Position numbers and translations under genes: made by a program
Part shown: piece after piece, positions 8,370 through 15,653 of the stretch
Layout: each line of letters starts with the position of its first letter
Numbering within the stretch: the stretch's first letter is position 1
Assembly: GCA_036833635.1 (NCBI GenBank)
Contig: DAITPJ010000015.1
Location: 1 to 29,139, forward strand
Direction: 5' to 3'
DNA: 29,139 bases
Origin: Terrimesophilobacter sp036833635
Lineage (GTDB): Bacteria; Actinomycetota; Actinomycetes; Actinomycetales; Microbacteriaceae
The notes under the pieces: generated by a model
Databases searched by the model: none
Told to the model about the DNA's origin: nothing
What the model saw: the letters and a program-made list of their open reading frames with translations, nothing else

Positions 8370-8406
8370 TCGCTCCCCTGCCATCCGCATCGAGGGGACC
8401 GATGTC

Positions 8407-8430
8407 GGCTCTGCTACAGACTGTAGAGCC
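8407..8430. terminator. hairpin between terC and the membrane-protein gene
   Basis: GGCTC and GAGCC arms flank TACAG-A-CTGTA, giving two stacked 5-bp arms with a 3-base bulge. It lies 50 bases past the terC stop on minus. No T run follows, so termination is uncertain. The TACAGT on minus inside it could instead be a -10 for the next gene. Confidence 0.3.
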
Positions 8431-8479
8431 TCGCTCGGTTTCCGTCGAGGGGTTATTCTCCCACCGCCTGCAGTGCGTT

Positions 8480-9466
8480 CTACGCCTGTCGGCGGCGGTC
8501 GACCCGCAGCTTGATGAGGCTCGCGATCGTCGCGACCGCCATCGCGCCCACGATGACACCGAGCGACGCCCACGTGCTGATCTCGGGCGCCCACTCGATG
8601 GGCCGGCCGCCGTTGATGAAGAACACCTCGTTCTCGTGGAGGGCGTGCAGCACGAGCTTGACGCCGATGAAACCGAGGATGAACGCGATCCCGTAGTGCA
8701 GGTAGACGAGGCGCTCGATGAGGTCCCCGAGCAGGAAGTAGAGCTGCCTCAGCCCCATGAGCGCGAAGACGTTCGCCGAGAACACGAGGAACGCGTTCTG
8801 GGTGATGCCGAAGATCGCCGGGATCGAGTCGAGCGCGAAGACGAGGTCCGTCGCGCCGAGGGCGACGAACACGACGAGCACGGGCGTGAACACCTTGCGG
8901 CCGTCGACGACCGTGCGCAGCTTCCCGCCGTCGAATGTGTCGGTGATCGCGATCCGTTTGCGCAGCATCCGGATGATGCGGTTCTCCGTCTGCTCGTCGT
9001 CTTCGTAACCGGTGAAGGCCTGCCGCCATGCGGTGTAGAGCAGGAAGGCGCCGAAGATGTAGAAGATCCAGGAGAAGCTCTCGATGAGCTGCGCGCCGAT
9101 GATGATGAAGACCGCCCGCAGCACGAGGGCGATGATGATGCCCACCATGAGGATCTCCTGCTGGTACTTCCTGGGTACCGCGAACTGGCCCATGATGATG
9201 ATGAAGACGAACAGGTTGTCGATGCTCAGGCTGTACTCGGTGAGCCAGCCCGCCACGAACTGGCCGGCGTGCTCAAGGTCGCCCAGCCACACGAGGAGAC
9301 CGGCGAATCCGAGCGCGAGGGCGATGTAGAACGTGACCCACAGGGCCGACTCGCGAACGCTCGGGATGTGCGGTCTCCGGTAGGCCAGCACGAGGTCGGC
9401 GATGATGATGAGGGTCAGGACGACGAGCGATCCGACCTCGAACCAGACGGGGATGGACAGTTCCAA
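8480..9466 (-). CDS. TerC family integral membrane protein
   Basis: Member of the TerC/Alx family, whose characterised members are linked to Mn2+ export or to metalation of exported proteins and to tellurite resistance. The product is 328 residues with about nine membrane segments. It carries the family acidic motifs SLSIDNLFVFI in the first half and TDLVFALDSIPA in the second, plus a charged loop (GYEDDEQTENRIIRMLRKR) between. The frame opens with TTG at 9466 preceded by a poor ribosome site. No in-frame ATG comes before the first membrane helix, so the start is provisional. A probable Mn2+ riboswitch precedes it, which supports a manganese role. Confidence 0.9.
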   Translation of the reverse strand: MELSIPVWFEVGSLVVLTLIIIADLVLAYRRPHIPSVRESALWVTFYIALALGFAGLLVWLGDLEHAGQFVAGWLTEYSLSIDNLFVFIIIMGQFAVPRKYQQEILMVGIIIALVLRAVFIIIGAQLIESFSWIFYIFGAFLLYTAWRQAFTGYEDDEQTENRIIRMLRKRIAITDTFDGGKLRTVVDGRKVFTPVLVVFVALGATDLVFALDSIPAIFGITQNAFLVFSANVFALMGLRQLYFLLGDLIERLVYLHYGIAFILGFIGVKLVLHALHENEVFFINGGRPIEWAPEISTWASLGVIVGAMAVATIASLIKLRVDRRRQA

Positions 9467-9494
9467 GGGGATCCGATCGTGAGGGGTCGATACA

Positions 9495-9615
9495 GGTTCG
9501 AAAGTCTCTCCCGTGCCGCACGATCACGGCACCGCCGCATCCGGGGCAGCTTCGACGCTGACCGTCCTGACGAATGCGGCGCAGAGGGATACTCCCCTTC
9601 GCTTTCGCCATGCTA
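9495..9615 (-). promoter_or_regulatory. probable yybP-ykoY manganese riboswitch upstream of terC
   Basis: On minus the leader carries AAGGGGAGTA (9590-9599), the hallmark L1 loop of yybP-ykoY RNAs, followed about 18 bases later by the second conserved segment TTCGTCAGGACGG. CGCCGCAT and ATGCGGCG flank that segment as a perfect 8-bp pair. A further hairpin GTGCCG-loop-CGGCAC lies at 9513-9532, between the aptamer and the gene, and could act as the expression platform. This class binds Mn2+ and commonly controls TerC/Alx and MntP genes, which matches the gene here. Boundaries are approximate; I could not run a covariance model. Confidence 0.72.
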
Positions 9616-9714
9616 GCCGATGCGACGGGCCCTAGCCTGCACTGGGCGCCAGACGGCGGATGGTCGATAATCGTCGAACCGGTTCCGATTCGGTCCTCGC
9701 GAAGGAGTCACCTC

Positions 9715-10315
9715 ATGGGCAAGGTCTACAGCGACATCGCGGTCTCGGCGGACGGCTTCGCGGCCGGGCGGAACCAGCGGGAGGAGGCGCCGCTCGGCGA
9801 CATCCACGAGAACTGGCTGCACGCCTGGATGTTCGACGCCTACGAGGAGAACCGGGCAGAGGTGGATGCAATCGTCGACTCGGGCGCGACCATCATGGGC
9901 CGGAACATGTTCGGCCCGCTCCGCGGTGATTGGGACCGCGACTGGCGGGGATGGTGGGGCACGGAGCCGCCGTACCACGGGCCTGTCTTCGTTCTGACTC
10001 ACTTCGCGCACGACCCCATCGAGATGGAGGGCGGCACGACGTTCCACTTCGTCACCGACGGCATCAATTCGGCCTTCGAGCGGGCCCGTGAAACCGCGGG
10101 CGAGCGGAACATCTCGATCGCGGGGGGGCGCCTCGACGGTCAACCAGTACCTCGCCGCGGGTCTCCTCGACGAACTGCGCCTGCACGTGACGTCGTGCAT
10201 CCTCGGTGCGGGCGAGCGGGTGTTCGAGGGCGTGCCGGCGCAGGCTCTCGAGCGCGTCTCGGTGCGAGCAACATCACTCGTGACGCATATCACCTACCGG
10301 CCGGTGCGGGCATAA
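9715..10315 (+). pseudogene. RibD C-terminal/dihydrofolate reductase-like protein, frameshifted
   Basis: Belongs to the small RibD_C/YwjB-type reductase family. ATG 9715 has GAAGGAG upstream, and the protein starts KVYSDIAVSADGFAAG, with GATIMGRNMFG and PPYHGPVFVLTH following. At a run of seven G (10122-10128) the frame breaks after NISIAGG. The rest (ASTVNQYLAAGLLDELRLHV to HITYRPVRA) continues in another frame to the TAA at 10315. Removing one G restores a 199-residue protein of normal length with no other damage. It is therefore a very recent mutation, a homopolymer sequencing error or a phase-variable tract. The specific substrate is unknown. Confidence 0.8.
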
Positions 10316-10331
10316 CGGCTAAAGCCATTGT

Positions 10332-10355
10332 TATGAGATAAGCTTCTAACTCATA
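10332..10355. promoter_or_regulatory. inverted repeat, putative operator of the fic gene
   Basis: TATGAG and CTCATA arms enclose ATAAGCTTCTAA, an AT-rich island in a GC-rich region, ending 18 bases before the fic ATG. The arms match perfectly over 6 bases with two more symmetric positions inside. The Fic protein has its own C-terminal winged helix, so self-repression is a reasonable guess. Confidence 0.5.
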
Positions 10356-10373
10356 CACGCTGCGGGAGGTGTT

Positions 10374-11570
10374 ATGACGTCCTGGCCCCCGGTTGAAGCC
10401 GAGAAGCTGATGTGGACACCGGTCCATGCCGAGGACTTCGGCCCCGGACTGTCCTCATATCTCGGCGGACCACGCGAATACGAGGCGAGCGTCCCCCCGC
10501 TGATCGCCAAGGCCGCCGTTGATCTCCGTGACGCAGCCTTGACCGCGGCTGAGGAGGCTGGCCGCGAATTGAGCCGCTTCGATGCCGAGCTCGGGCACCG
10601 GGTCGCCGCGTTCGGCCCGGTGCTCCTGCGCAGCGAGGCCGCCGCTTCCTCGCAGATCGAACAGCTCACTGCGAGCGCGAGGGCGATTCTCATGGCTGAA
10701 CTCACGGGGCACGCTGCTCGCAACGCGACCCTGATCGCGGCGAACACGGCCGCGCTGCGCGCAGCGATCGATCTTGCCGATGACATCACGGCAGAAGCGA
10801 TCGCTGAGATGCACGCGGTTCTCATGGCTGGACAACCCCAGCACACCCCTGGTCGCTGGCGAACCGAGGCCGTGTGGATCGGTACGAACTCACAATCACC
10901 GATAGGCGCAGACTACGTCGCACCGAGGTGGGAGCGCGTGCCGGAGTTGGTCGAAGACCTTGTCGCCTTCTCCCGTCGAACTGACGTCGGTGCGCTCACT
11001 CTCACAGCGATCGCGCACGCTCAATTCGAGACGATCCACCCCTTCACGGACGGCAACGGCCGCACGGGGCGCGCCCTTGCGCAGGCGCTTCTTCGCCACC
11101 GCGCCGTCACGCGTGTGGTGGCAGTGCCCGTGTCGGCCGGGCTGCTCGCCGACGTTGACGGCTACCACACCGCCCTCACCGCGTACCGTGCCGGGAATCC
11201 GGAGCCGATTGTTGCGCGATTCACCGAGGCGAGCCTTCGCGCGGTGGTGAATGCGCGCGAGCTGGTTTCCGACATCGACTCAATCGCATCCGGTTGGCGG
11301 GAGCGGGTCCGTGCTCGTTCCGACAGCGGTGTGTGGCGTGTTCTCGACGTCGTCGCCCGCACACCGGTCGTCGATGCCGCGCTCATCGCCAGCGAGCTCG
11401 GCATCCGACCACAGAACGCTTACCCCCTGCTCCGCGACCTCACCGAGCATGGAGTACTCAGTGCGAAGGCCGAGCATCGCTTCGGCACGCTGTGGCGTAG
11501 CGACGAGATGCTCCACGCGATCGACCGCTTCGCCGAGCGAGCCGGGCGACGCGGGGGCTCAAGAAGGTGA
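10374..11570 (+). CDS. Fic family protein with C-terminal winged-helix domain
   Basis: Fic domain enzymes usually transfer AMP from ATP to Ser, Thr or Tyr of a target protein. The 398 residues include an N-terminal Fic_N-like region, a candidate inhibitory helix motif SSQIEQ at residues 92-97 (class II consensus has S/T-x-x-x-E-G/N; the last position is Gln here), the complete active loop HPFTDGNGRTGR at 222-233 with catalytic His222, and a winged-helix segment near 333-375 (ALIASELGIRPQNAYPLLRDLTEHGVL). ATG 10374 has GGGAGG upstream. It stands alone, without a separate antitoxin gene, as expected when the inhibitory helix is in the same chain. Target unknown. Confidence 0.92.
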   Translation: MTSWPPVEAEKLMWTPVHAEDFGPGLSSYLGGPREYEASVPPLIAKAAVDLRDAALTAAEEAGRELSRFDAELGHRVAAFGPVLLRSEAAASSQIEQLTASARAILMAELTGHAARNATLIAANTAALRAAIDLADDITAEAIAEMHAVLMAGQPQHTPGRWRTEAVWIGTNSQSPIGADYVAPRWERVPELVEDLVAFSRRTDVGALTLTAIAHAQFETIHPFTDGNGRTGRALAQALLRHRAVTRVVAVPVSAGLLADVDGYHTALTAYRAGNPEPIVARFTEASLRAVVNARELVSDIDSIASGWRERVRARSDSGVWRVLDVVARTPVVDAALIASELGIRPQNAYPLLRDLTEHGVLSAKAEHRFGTLWRSDEMLHAIDRFAERAGRRGGSRR

Positions 11571-11600
11571 AGCTCCTGGCGCTGCTCAGATTTTTCCCGG

Positions 11601-11676
11601 TGGTGACCCCAACCGGATTCGAACCGGTGTTACCGCCGTGAGAGGGCGGCGTACTAGGCCGCTATACGATGGGGCC
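11601..11676 (-). tRNA. tRNA-Glu (anticodon CTC)
   Basis: The cloverleaf folds on minus: acceptor GGCCCCA/TGGGGTC, anticodon stem CCGCC/GGCGG with loop CTCTCAC (anticodon at 11640-11642), and a T-arm containing GGTTCGAATCC. The discriminator is A and the 3' CCA is encoded. Length is 76 bases. It is convergent with fic. Confidence 0.95.
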
Positions 11677-11692
11677 GTAGTGGGCGACTCAT

Positions 11693-11722
11693 AGAGTATG
11701 CCATAGGTGCGCGACCCGACAA
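11693..11722 (-). promoter_or_regulatory. putative promoter of tRNA-Glu
   Basis: On minus, TTGTCG (11717-11722) and TACTCT (11693-11698) are separated by 18 bases. Initiation would fall about 10 bases before the tRNA 5' end. Confidence 0.45.
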
Positions 11723-11758
11723 AAAAGCGACGGTCGCCGACACAGCAGAGGGGACATC

Positions 11759-12238
11759 ATGCGCAGGAGAGTGCTGCCCGCAGTTCTTGCGGGCGTCGGC
11801 GTCGTGGTTCTGGTGGGCGGATGCTCGCTCCTGAACCCGGGGCCGCCACGTGGTGACGACGGACGGGTCACGGAGAGCACGACGATTTCGGCGCGCGACC
11901 TGCTCAAGGGGGACTGCTTCACCTTCAACTCCGCCGACGGCGGCATCGTGGCCGAGGTCACCGTCATGCCGTGCGCTCTCGAGCACGACTACCTCGTGAT
12001 CGGCCAGGGCTACCTCACTGCCACAGACATCGCCGCGACCGGTTCGCTGCAGAACGCCGTCTCGGTGGCATGCACCGTTCCCTTCGAGACGTTCAAGGCC
12101 GGAACCAAGAGCGAGACCCGGCCGAAGCAGGAGTTCCTCGTCTTCCCCGAGAGCGACGAACCGGATGCCGACCAGCTCTACTCCTGCATCGCCACCGACC
12201 CTGACCAGGCCGCTACGGAGTCGGCGCCAGCACCCTGA
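11759..12238 (+). CDS. putative lipoprotein with septum-formation-like domain
   Basis: Predicted exported lipoprotein of 159 residues. A short basic start (MRRR) and hydrophobic segment lead to the lipobox LVGGC, so Cys22 would be lipidated after signal peptidase II cleavage. The mature part has LLKGDCFTF, VTVMPCALEHDYLVIG and a later paired cysteine pattern, a spacing like the actinobacterial septum-formation domain (GDC...V.C..pHd.ev). That family assignment is by eye only. The tail is rich in Asp, Ala and Pro. ATG 11759 has AGAGGGG upstream. Its 3' end overlaps the convergent kinase gene by 26 bases. Confidence 0.8.
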   Translation: MRRRVLPAVLAGVGVVVLVGGCSLLNPGPPRGDDGRVTESTTISARDLLKGDCFTFNSADGGIVAEVTVMPCALEHDYLVIGQGYLTATDIAATGSLQNAVSVACTVPFETFKAGTKSETRPKQEFLVFPESDEPDADQLYSCIATDPDQAATESAPAP

Positions 12239-13121
12239 GCGCGCCGGGCCGCACCTCGACCTCGATGGGCAGAGCGGCCACCCGCTCGCCGTCCGCGTAG
12301 GCGACGATGTCGGCTGCGTCGATCCGGATGCGTCGGGCCCGGCTGATCGTCACCCTCGGGTCGGTCACATGGGTGCCCTTGAACACACGTGGGAAGATCC
12401 GCAGGAACGCGGTCCGCGAGAGCGGCTGGACGACGAGGACATCGAGCAGCCCGTCGTCGAGCGAGGCATCCGGCGTCACGAGCATGCCGCCGCCCAGCGA
12501 GGTGTTGTTGCCGACCGCGACGAGCACGGCATCCGTCTCGCTCGCGATGCCGTCCAGCTCGAGCCGGTAGCGGATCGGCTTGAGCATCGCGAGCTCGCGC
12601 AGGAGGGCGAGGTTGTAGCGTTGCCGGCCGCGCGGCCAGCGCATGAGGTTCGCGCGCTCGTTGACGATCGCGTCGAAGCCGGCCGAGAGCACGCACGCGT
12701 ACCAGCTCGTCGAGCCGTCGGGGTGTGTCACGAGGCCGGCGTCGATCACGCGGGGTGGCCTGGTGAGCGCCTCGAGCAGAGCCTCGATGGCGGCCTCGGT
12801 GTTGCCGACGGGGATCGACAAGCCCCGCGACATGTCGTTGCCGGTGCCGGAGGGCACGATGCCGAGTGGCGTGCCGGTCGTCGCGACGAGGTTGACACCG
12901 AGGTTGACCATGCCGTCCCCGCCGACGACGACGAGCGCATCCGGTTTCGTGGTGAGCTCGTGTGCGGCCGCCGCGAGCAACTGCTCGAAATCGGGTTCGG
13001 TGAGGCTTGTGACGTCGTGCCCTGCCGCGCGCAGGGTGTGGACGACGGCCGGGCCGACCGCGCGGCTCCTGCCGAACGATGCCTGCGGATTGATGGCGAC
13101 GACGATGCGCTTCGGCTTCAT
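12213..13121 (-). CDS. diacylglycerol kinase-family lipid kinase
   Basis: DagK/YegS/sphingosine-kinase fold enzyme, predicted to phosphorylate diacylglycerol or a similar lipid. From ATG 13121 the product is 302 residues. It has VVAINPQAS at the N-terminus, the nucleotide-binding GGDG at 67-70, PSGTGND at 90-96, and the C-terminal DASLDDGLLDVLVV. I chose ATG 13121 over the upstream ATG 13130 because GGGGA lies nine bases before the former but touches the latter. It follows copB on the same strand but is separated by a terminator-like hairpin. The last 26 bases overlap the end of the convergent lipoprotein gene. Confidence 0.88.
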   Translation of the reverse strand: MKPKRIVVAINPQASFGRSRAVGPAVVHTLRAAGHDVTSLTEPDFEQLLAAAAHELTTKPDALVVVGGDGMVNLGVNLVATTGTPLGIVPSGTGNDMSRGLSIPVGNTEAAIEALLEALTRPPRVIDAGLVTHPDGSTSWYACVLSAGFDAIVNERANLMRWPRGRQRYNLALLRELAMLKPIRYRLELDGIASETDAVLVAVGNNTSLGGGMLVTPDASLDDGLLDVLVVQPLSRTAFLRIFPRVFKGTHVTDPRVTISRARRIRIDAADIVAYADGERVAALPIEVEVRPGALRVLAPTP

Positions 13122-13195
13122 CGACGTCATTCCCCGATTATGGCGGCAAATGGCGCCCCGTGGTGACGTGAGCCCCCGCTTCCGCGCGCTAACCA

Positions 13196-13265
13196 AAACG
13201 AAGGAGATCGGGCCGGATCGCGCCACTTCGGCACCGAAGTGGTCGCCGGCGCGCGATTCTCCTTC
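13196..13265 (-). terminator. intrinsic terminator after copB
   Basis: A long hairpin: outer arms GAAGGAGA-TCG (from 13200) and CGAT-TCTCCTTC (to 13265) with one bulge, a 5-bp GCCGG/CCGGC inner helix, and a 9-bp tip CCACTTCGG-CA-CCGAAGTGG (13223-13242). On minus the base of the stem is followed by GTTTTGG, a short U run. It lies 51 bases past the copB stop and 75 before dagK. Confidence 0.65.
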
Positions 13266-13315
13266 AAATTCGTTCACGCCCGGCGGGCGACGCGGGCCAC
13301 GCCTGCGCGCGGCGG

Positions 13316-15352
13316 TCAGCGCAGGCGAAGGCGGCGCAGCAGTTGGGCGTTGAGCGCGACGACGATGGTCGAGATCGACATGAGCACTGCCCCGAGCGCG
13401 GGCGAGAGCAGGATGCCGGCGCCGGCGAGCACTCCCGCCGCAAGCGGGATGGCGATGACGTTGTATCCGGTTGCCCAGAACAGGTTCTGCTGCATCTTCG
13501 TGTAGGTCGCGCGCGAGAGCGTGAGCGCCTTCGCGACCCCGCGTGGATCGCTGGATGCGAGCACGATTCCCGCCGACTCGATCGCGACGTCCGTGCCTGC
13601 GCCGATCGCGATGCCGATATCGGCCTGCGCGAGCGCTGGGGCGTCGTTGACGCCATCCCCGACCATCGCGACCACCGTGCCACCGGCTTGCAGCTTCGCG
13701 ACGACGTCGGCCTTCTGCCCCGGCAGCACTTCGGCGAAGACCTCGTCGATTCCGAGCTGGCCGGCCACGGAGGCCCCCACCTCGTGCGAGTCCCCCGTGA
13801 GCATGGCGACCCGGATGCCCCGCTTCTTGAGCACGGACACGGCCGAGAACGATTCCTCCCGCACGATGTCGGCGAGCGCGATCATGCCGACGACGGCGTC
13901 ATCGTCCATGAGGTAGACGATCGTCTTTCCAGCGTCGGCCGCTCCGCGCGAGGAATGGACGAGGGGTGCGGGCATGAGGAGCCCCCGCTCGTTCACGACC
14001 CGTCGGCTCGCGACAGTCAGCGTGCGACCCGCCACCGTCGCCTGGGCCCCACGGCCGGCGAGCGCCTCGAACTTCGTGGCGCGCTCGACCTTGAGCCCCC
14101 TGGCCTTCGCCTCGGCCACGATCGCCCTGCCGATCGGGTGCTCCGCCTTCGCCTCGACTGCGGCGGCGAGCGCGATGAGACGGTCGACGTCCTCGCCGGT
14201 GTCTGCGGAGGCGGCCACAGCATCCGTGACCCCCTGCTCACCGCGCGTGAGAGTCCCCGTCTTGTCGAAGAGCACGACGTCGACCCTGCGCGCCTCCTCG
14301 AGCGCGCTGCGGCTGCGCACGAGCAGGCCGTGCTTGGCACCGATCGCCGTCGAGATCTGGGCGACGAGCGGGATCGCAAGACCGAGCGCGTGAGGGCACG
14401 CGATGATGAGCACCGTGACGACGCGCTCGAGCACGAAGCTCGGCTCGTCAGGGCGCAGCAGCAGCCAGGCCACGAGGGTCACGAGTGCGGCCGCGATCGC
14501 GACGTAGAAGAGCCACGCGGCTGCCCGGTCGGCGAGCACCTGCACGCCGGACTTGCTCGCCTGGGCCTCCGCGACCATCCGCATGATGCCGGCAAGCGCA
14601 GTGTCGCCTCCGACCTTGTCGACGCGTACCGTGAGCGACCCGCCACCGTTGATGCTTCCGGCGACGACGGATGCCCCTTCCGCCTTCTCGACGGCGACCG
14701 ACTCCCCCGTGAGGAGGGCCTCGTCGACATCGGACTCGCCTTCGACGACGACCCCGTCGACGGGCACCCTCGCACCGGGCCTGACGATGACGTTGTCACC
14801 GAGCGCGAGACTCGAGACTGCGACGGTCATCGTGTGGTCGCCGTGCACGAGTTCGGCCTCGTCGGGGATGAGCTTCGCGAGTTCGCCGAGCGCGTCCTGG
14901 GCGCCCATGACGGCCGACATCTCGATCCAGTGCCCGAGGAGCATGATCGTGATGAGCGTCGCGAGCTCCCACCAGAAGTCCATGCCGGGAAGGCCGAGGG
15001 TGACCGCGAGGGAGTAGCCGAGCGCGACGACGATCGCGAGCGAGATGAGCGTCATCATGCCGGGCTGGCGCATCCGGAGTTCGTGGATCGCTCCGGTGAT
15101 GAAGACCCAGCCGCCGTAGACGAAGATCGCGAGGCCGAAGACGGCCGGGATGTACTGGCTGCCGGGGAAACGCGGGCCGTCGAGACCGAGGATGTCCTGG
15201 AGGCCGTGGGAGAACACGAGCGTCGGGATGGTGAGAACGAGGCTCAGCCAGAACTTGCGGCGGAACTGCGCAGGGTCGTGCGCGCTGTGGTCGTGCGCGC
15301 TGTGGTCGTGGGCACTGGAGCTATGAGCATGGGCCATTTCTGGCCCATGCTG
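13316..15352 (-). CDS. CopB-type copper-translocating P-type ATPase (start uncertain at gap)
   Basis: P1B-type ATPase that exports copper (possibly silver) across the membrane. The N-terminus is His-rich (AHDHSAHDHSAHD) with no CxxC metal domain. The transmembrane metal site is CPH (codons 14390-14398), typical of the CopB/P1B-3 subgroup rather than CPC. Other motifs are TGES, phosphorylation site DKTGTLTRG (Asp at 14264-14266), the region with ATKFEALAGRG, and GDGVNDAPAL. An ATG at 15337 would give 673 residues, but the frame stays open into the N run, so the true start may be inside the gap. It lies downstream of csoR, which presumably controls it, and is followed by a hairpin terminator. 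Confidence 0.93.
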   Translation of the reverse strand, partial: QHGPEMAHAHSSSAHDHSAHDHSAHDPAQFRRKFWLSLVLTIPTLVFSHGLQDILGLDGPRFPGSQYIPAVFGLAIFVYGGWVFITGAIHELRMRQPGMMTLISLAIVVALGYSLAVTLGLPGMDFWWELATLITIMLLGHWIEMSAVMGAQDALGELAKLIPDEAELVHGDHTMTVAVSSLALGDNVIVRPGARVPVDGVVVEGESDVDEALLTGESVAVEKAEGASVVAGSINGGGSLTVRVDKVGGDTALAGIMRMVAEAQASKSGVQVLADRAAAWLFYVAIAAALVTLVAWLLLRPDEPSFVLERVVTVLIIACPHALGLAIPLVAQISTAIGAKHGLLVRSRSALEEARRVDVVLFDKTGTLTRGEQGVTDAVAASADTGEDVDRLIALAAAVEAKAEHPIGRAIVAEAKARGLKVERATKFEALAGRGAQATVAGRTLTVASRRVVNERGLLMPAPLVHSSRGAADAGKTIVYLMDDDAVVGMIALADIVREESFSAVSVLKKRGIRVAMLTGDSHEVGASVAGQLGIDEVFAEVLPGQKADVVAKLQAGGTVVAMVGDGVNDAPALAQADIGIAIGAGTDVAIESAGIVLASSDPRGVAKALTLSRATYTKMQQNLFWATGYNVIAIPLAAGVLAGAGILLSPALGAVLMSISTIVVALNAQLLRRLRLR

Positions 15353-15452
15353 NNNNNNNNNNNNNNNNNNNNNNNNNNNNNNNNNNNNNNNNNNNNNNNN
15401 NNNNNNNNNNNNNNNNNNNNNNNNNNNNNNNNNNNNNNNNNNNNNNNNNNNN
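15353..15452. other. 100-N assembly gap
   Basis: Exactly 100 N, so a scaffold placeholder. It removes the csoR C-terminal half (about 45 residues), any spacer and possibly the copB start, so the real missing length is probably more than 100 bases. A small gene such as a copper chaperone could also be hidden. Confidence 0.98.
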
Positions 15453-15595
15453 CGCAGCGACTTCTGGATGGCGAGAGACTGCGTGATGATGTCCATGCAG
15501 TAGTCCTCGTTGTCGATCATCTTCTCGAGGCCGCGCATCTGCCCCTCAAGGATGCGGCTGCGGTGCAGTGCACGCTTCTTCAAGTCTGCGATCAT
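15453..15595 (-). CDS. csoR: CsoR-family copper-sensing repressor (3' end lost in gap)
   Basis: Helical-bundle metal sensor that leaves its operator on binding Cu(I). Only the first 47 residues are visible. They match the family core: RSRILEGQMRGLEKMI then NEDYCMDIITQ, with Cys33 in the place of the first copper ligand (Cys36 in M. tuberculosis CsoR). The second helix His and Cys ligands fall in the gap, so Cu specificity over FrmR/RcnR-type function is inferred from the operator and the adjacent copper ATPase. The ATG at 15595 lies 6 bases after a TATCCT -10 box, so the transcript is probably leaderless. Confidence 0.88.
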
Positions 15596-15601
15596 CCCGT
15601 C

Positions 15602-15630
15602 AGGATACCCCCGTGGGGTATCTTGTGCAA
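15602..15630 (-). promoter_or_regulatory. csoR promoter with CsoR operator in its spacer
   Basis: On minus, -35 TTGCAC (15625-15630) and -10 TATCCT (15602-15607) are exactly 17 bases apart. The operator GATACCCC-n3-GGGGTATC at 15604-15622 fills the spacer and overlaps the -10. The 8-bp arms are perfect and match the known CsoR-type site (TACCCC...GGGGTA). Bound repressor would block polymerase. Confidence 0.85.
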
Positions 15631-15641
15631 GAGGTGGCCCC

Positions 15642-15647
15642 TAGGCT
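15642..15647 (+). promoter_or_regulatory. putative -10 box of the metallo-beta-lactamase-fold gene
   Basis: TAGGCT followed by GAACCC and then the ATG at 15654 predicts a leaderless transcript. Its -35 region would fall at about 15618-15624, on the right arm of the CsoR operator. Confidence 0.5.
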
Positions 15648-15653
15648 GAACCC

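Noticed and set aside
11571..11600. T5 run after fic as intrinsic terminator
   Set aside because: The preceding bases form no stem of more than four good pairs.
11721..11735. GCGA-loop-TCGC with a T6 run on minus upstream of tRNA-Glu, as terminator
   Set aside because: The stem has only four pairs; more likely part of the tRNA promoter and lipoprotein leader.
15285..15330. Short direct repeats (GTGCGCGCTGTGGTC) considered as a repeat array
   Set aside because: They are the codons of the His-Asp-Ser repeats in the CopB N-terminus, not a CRISPR or separate element.
13343..15649. Long plus-strand frame opposite copB
   Set aside because: Shadow of the P-type ATPase; it also runs through the N gap.
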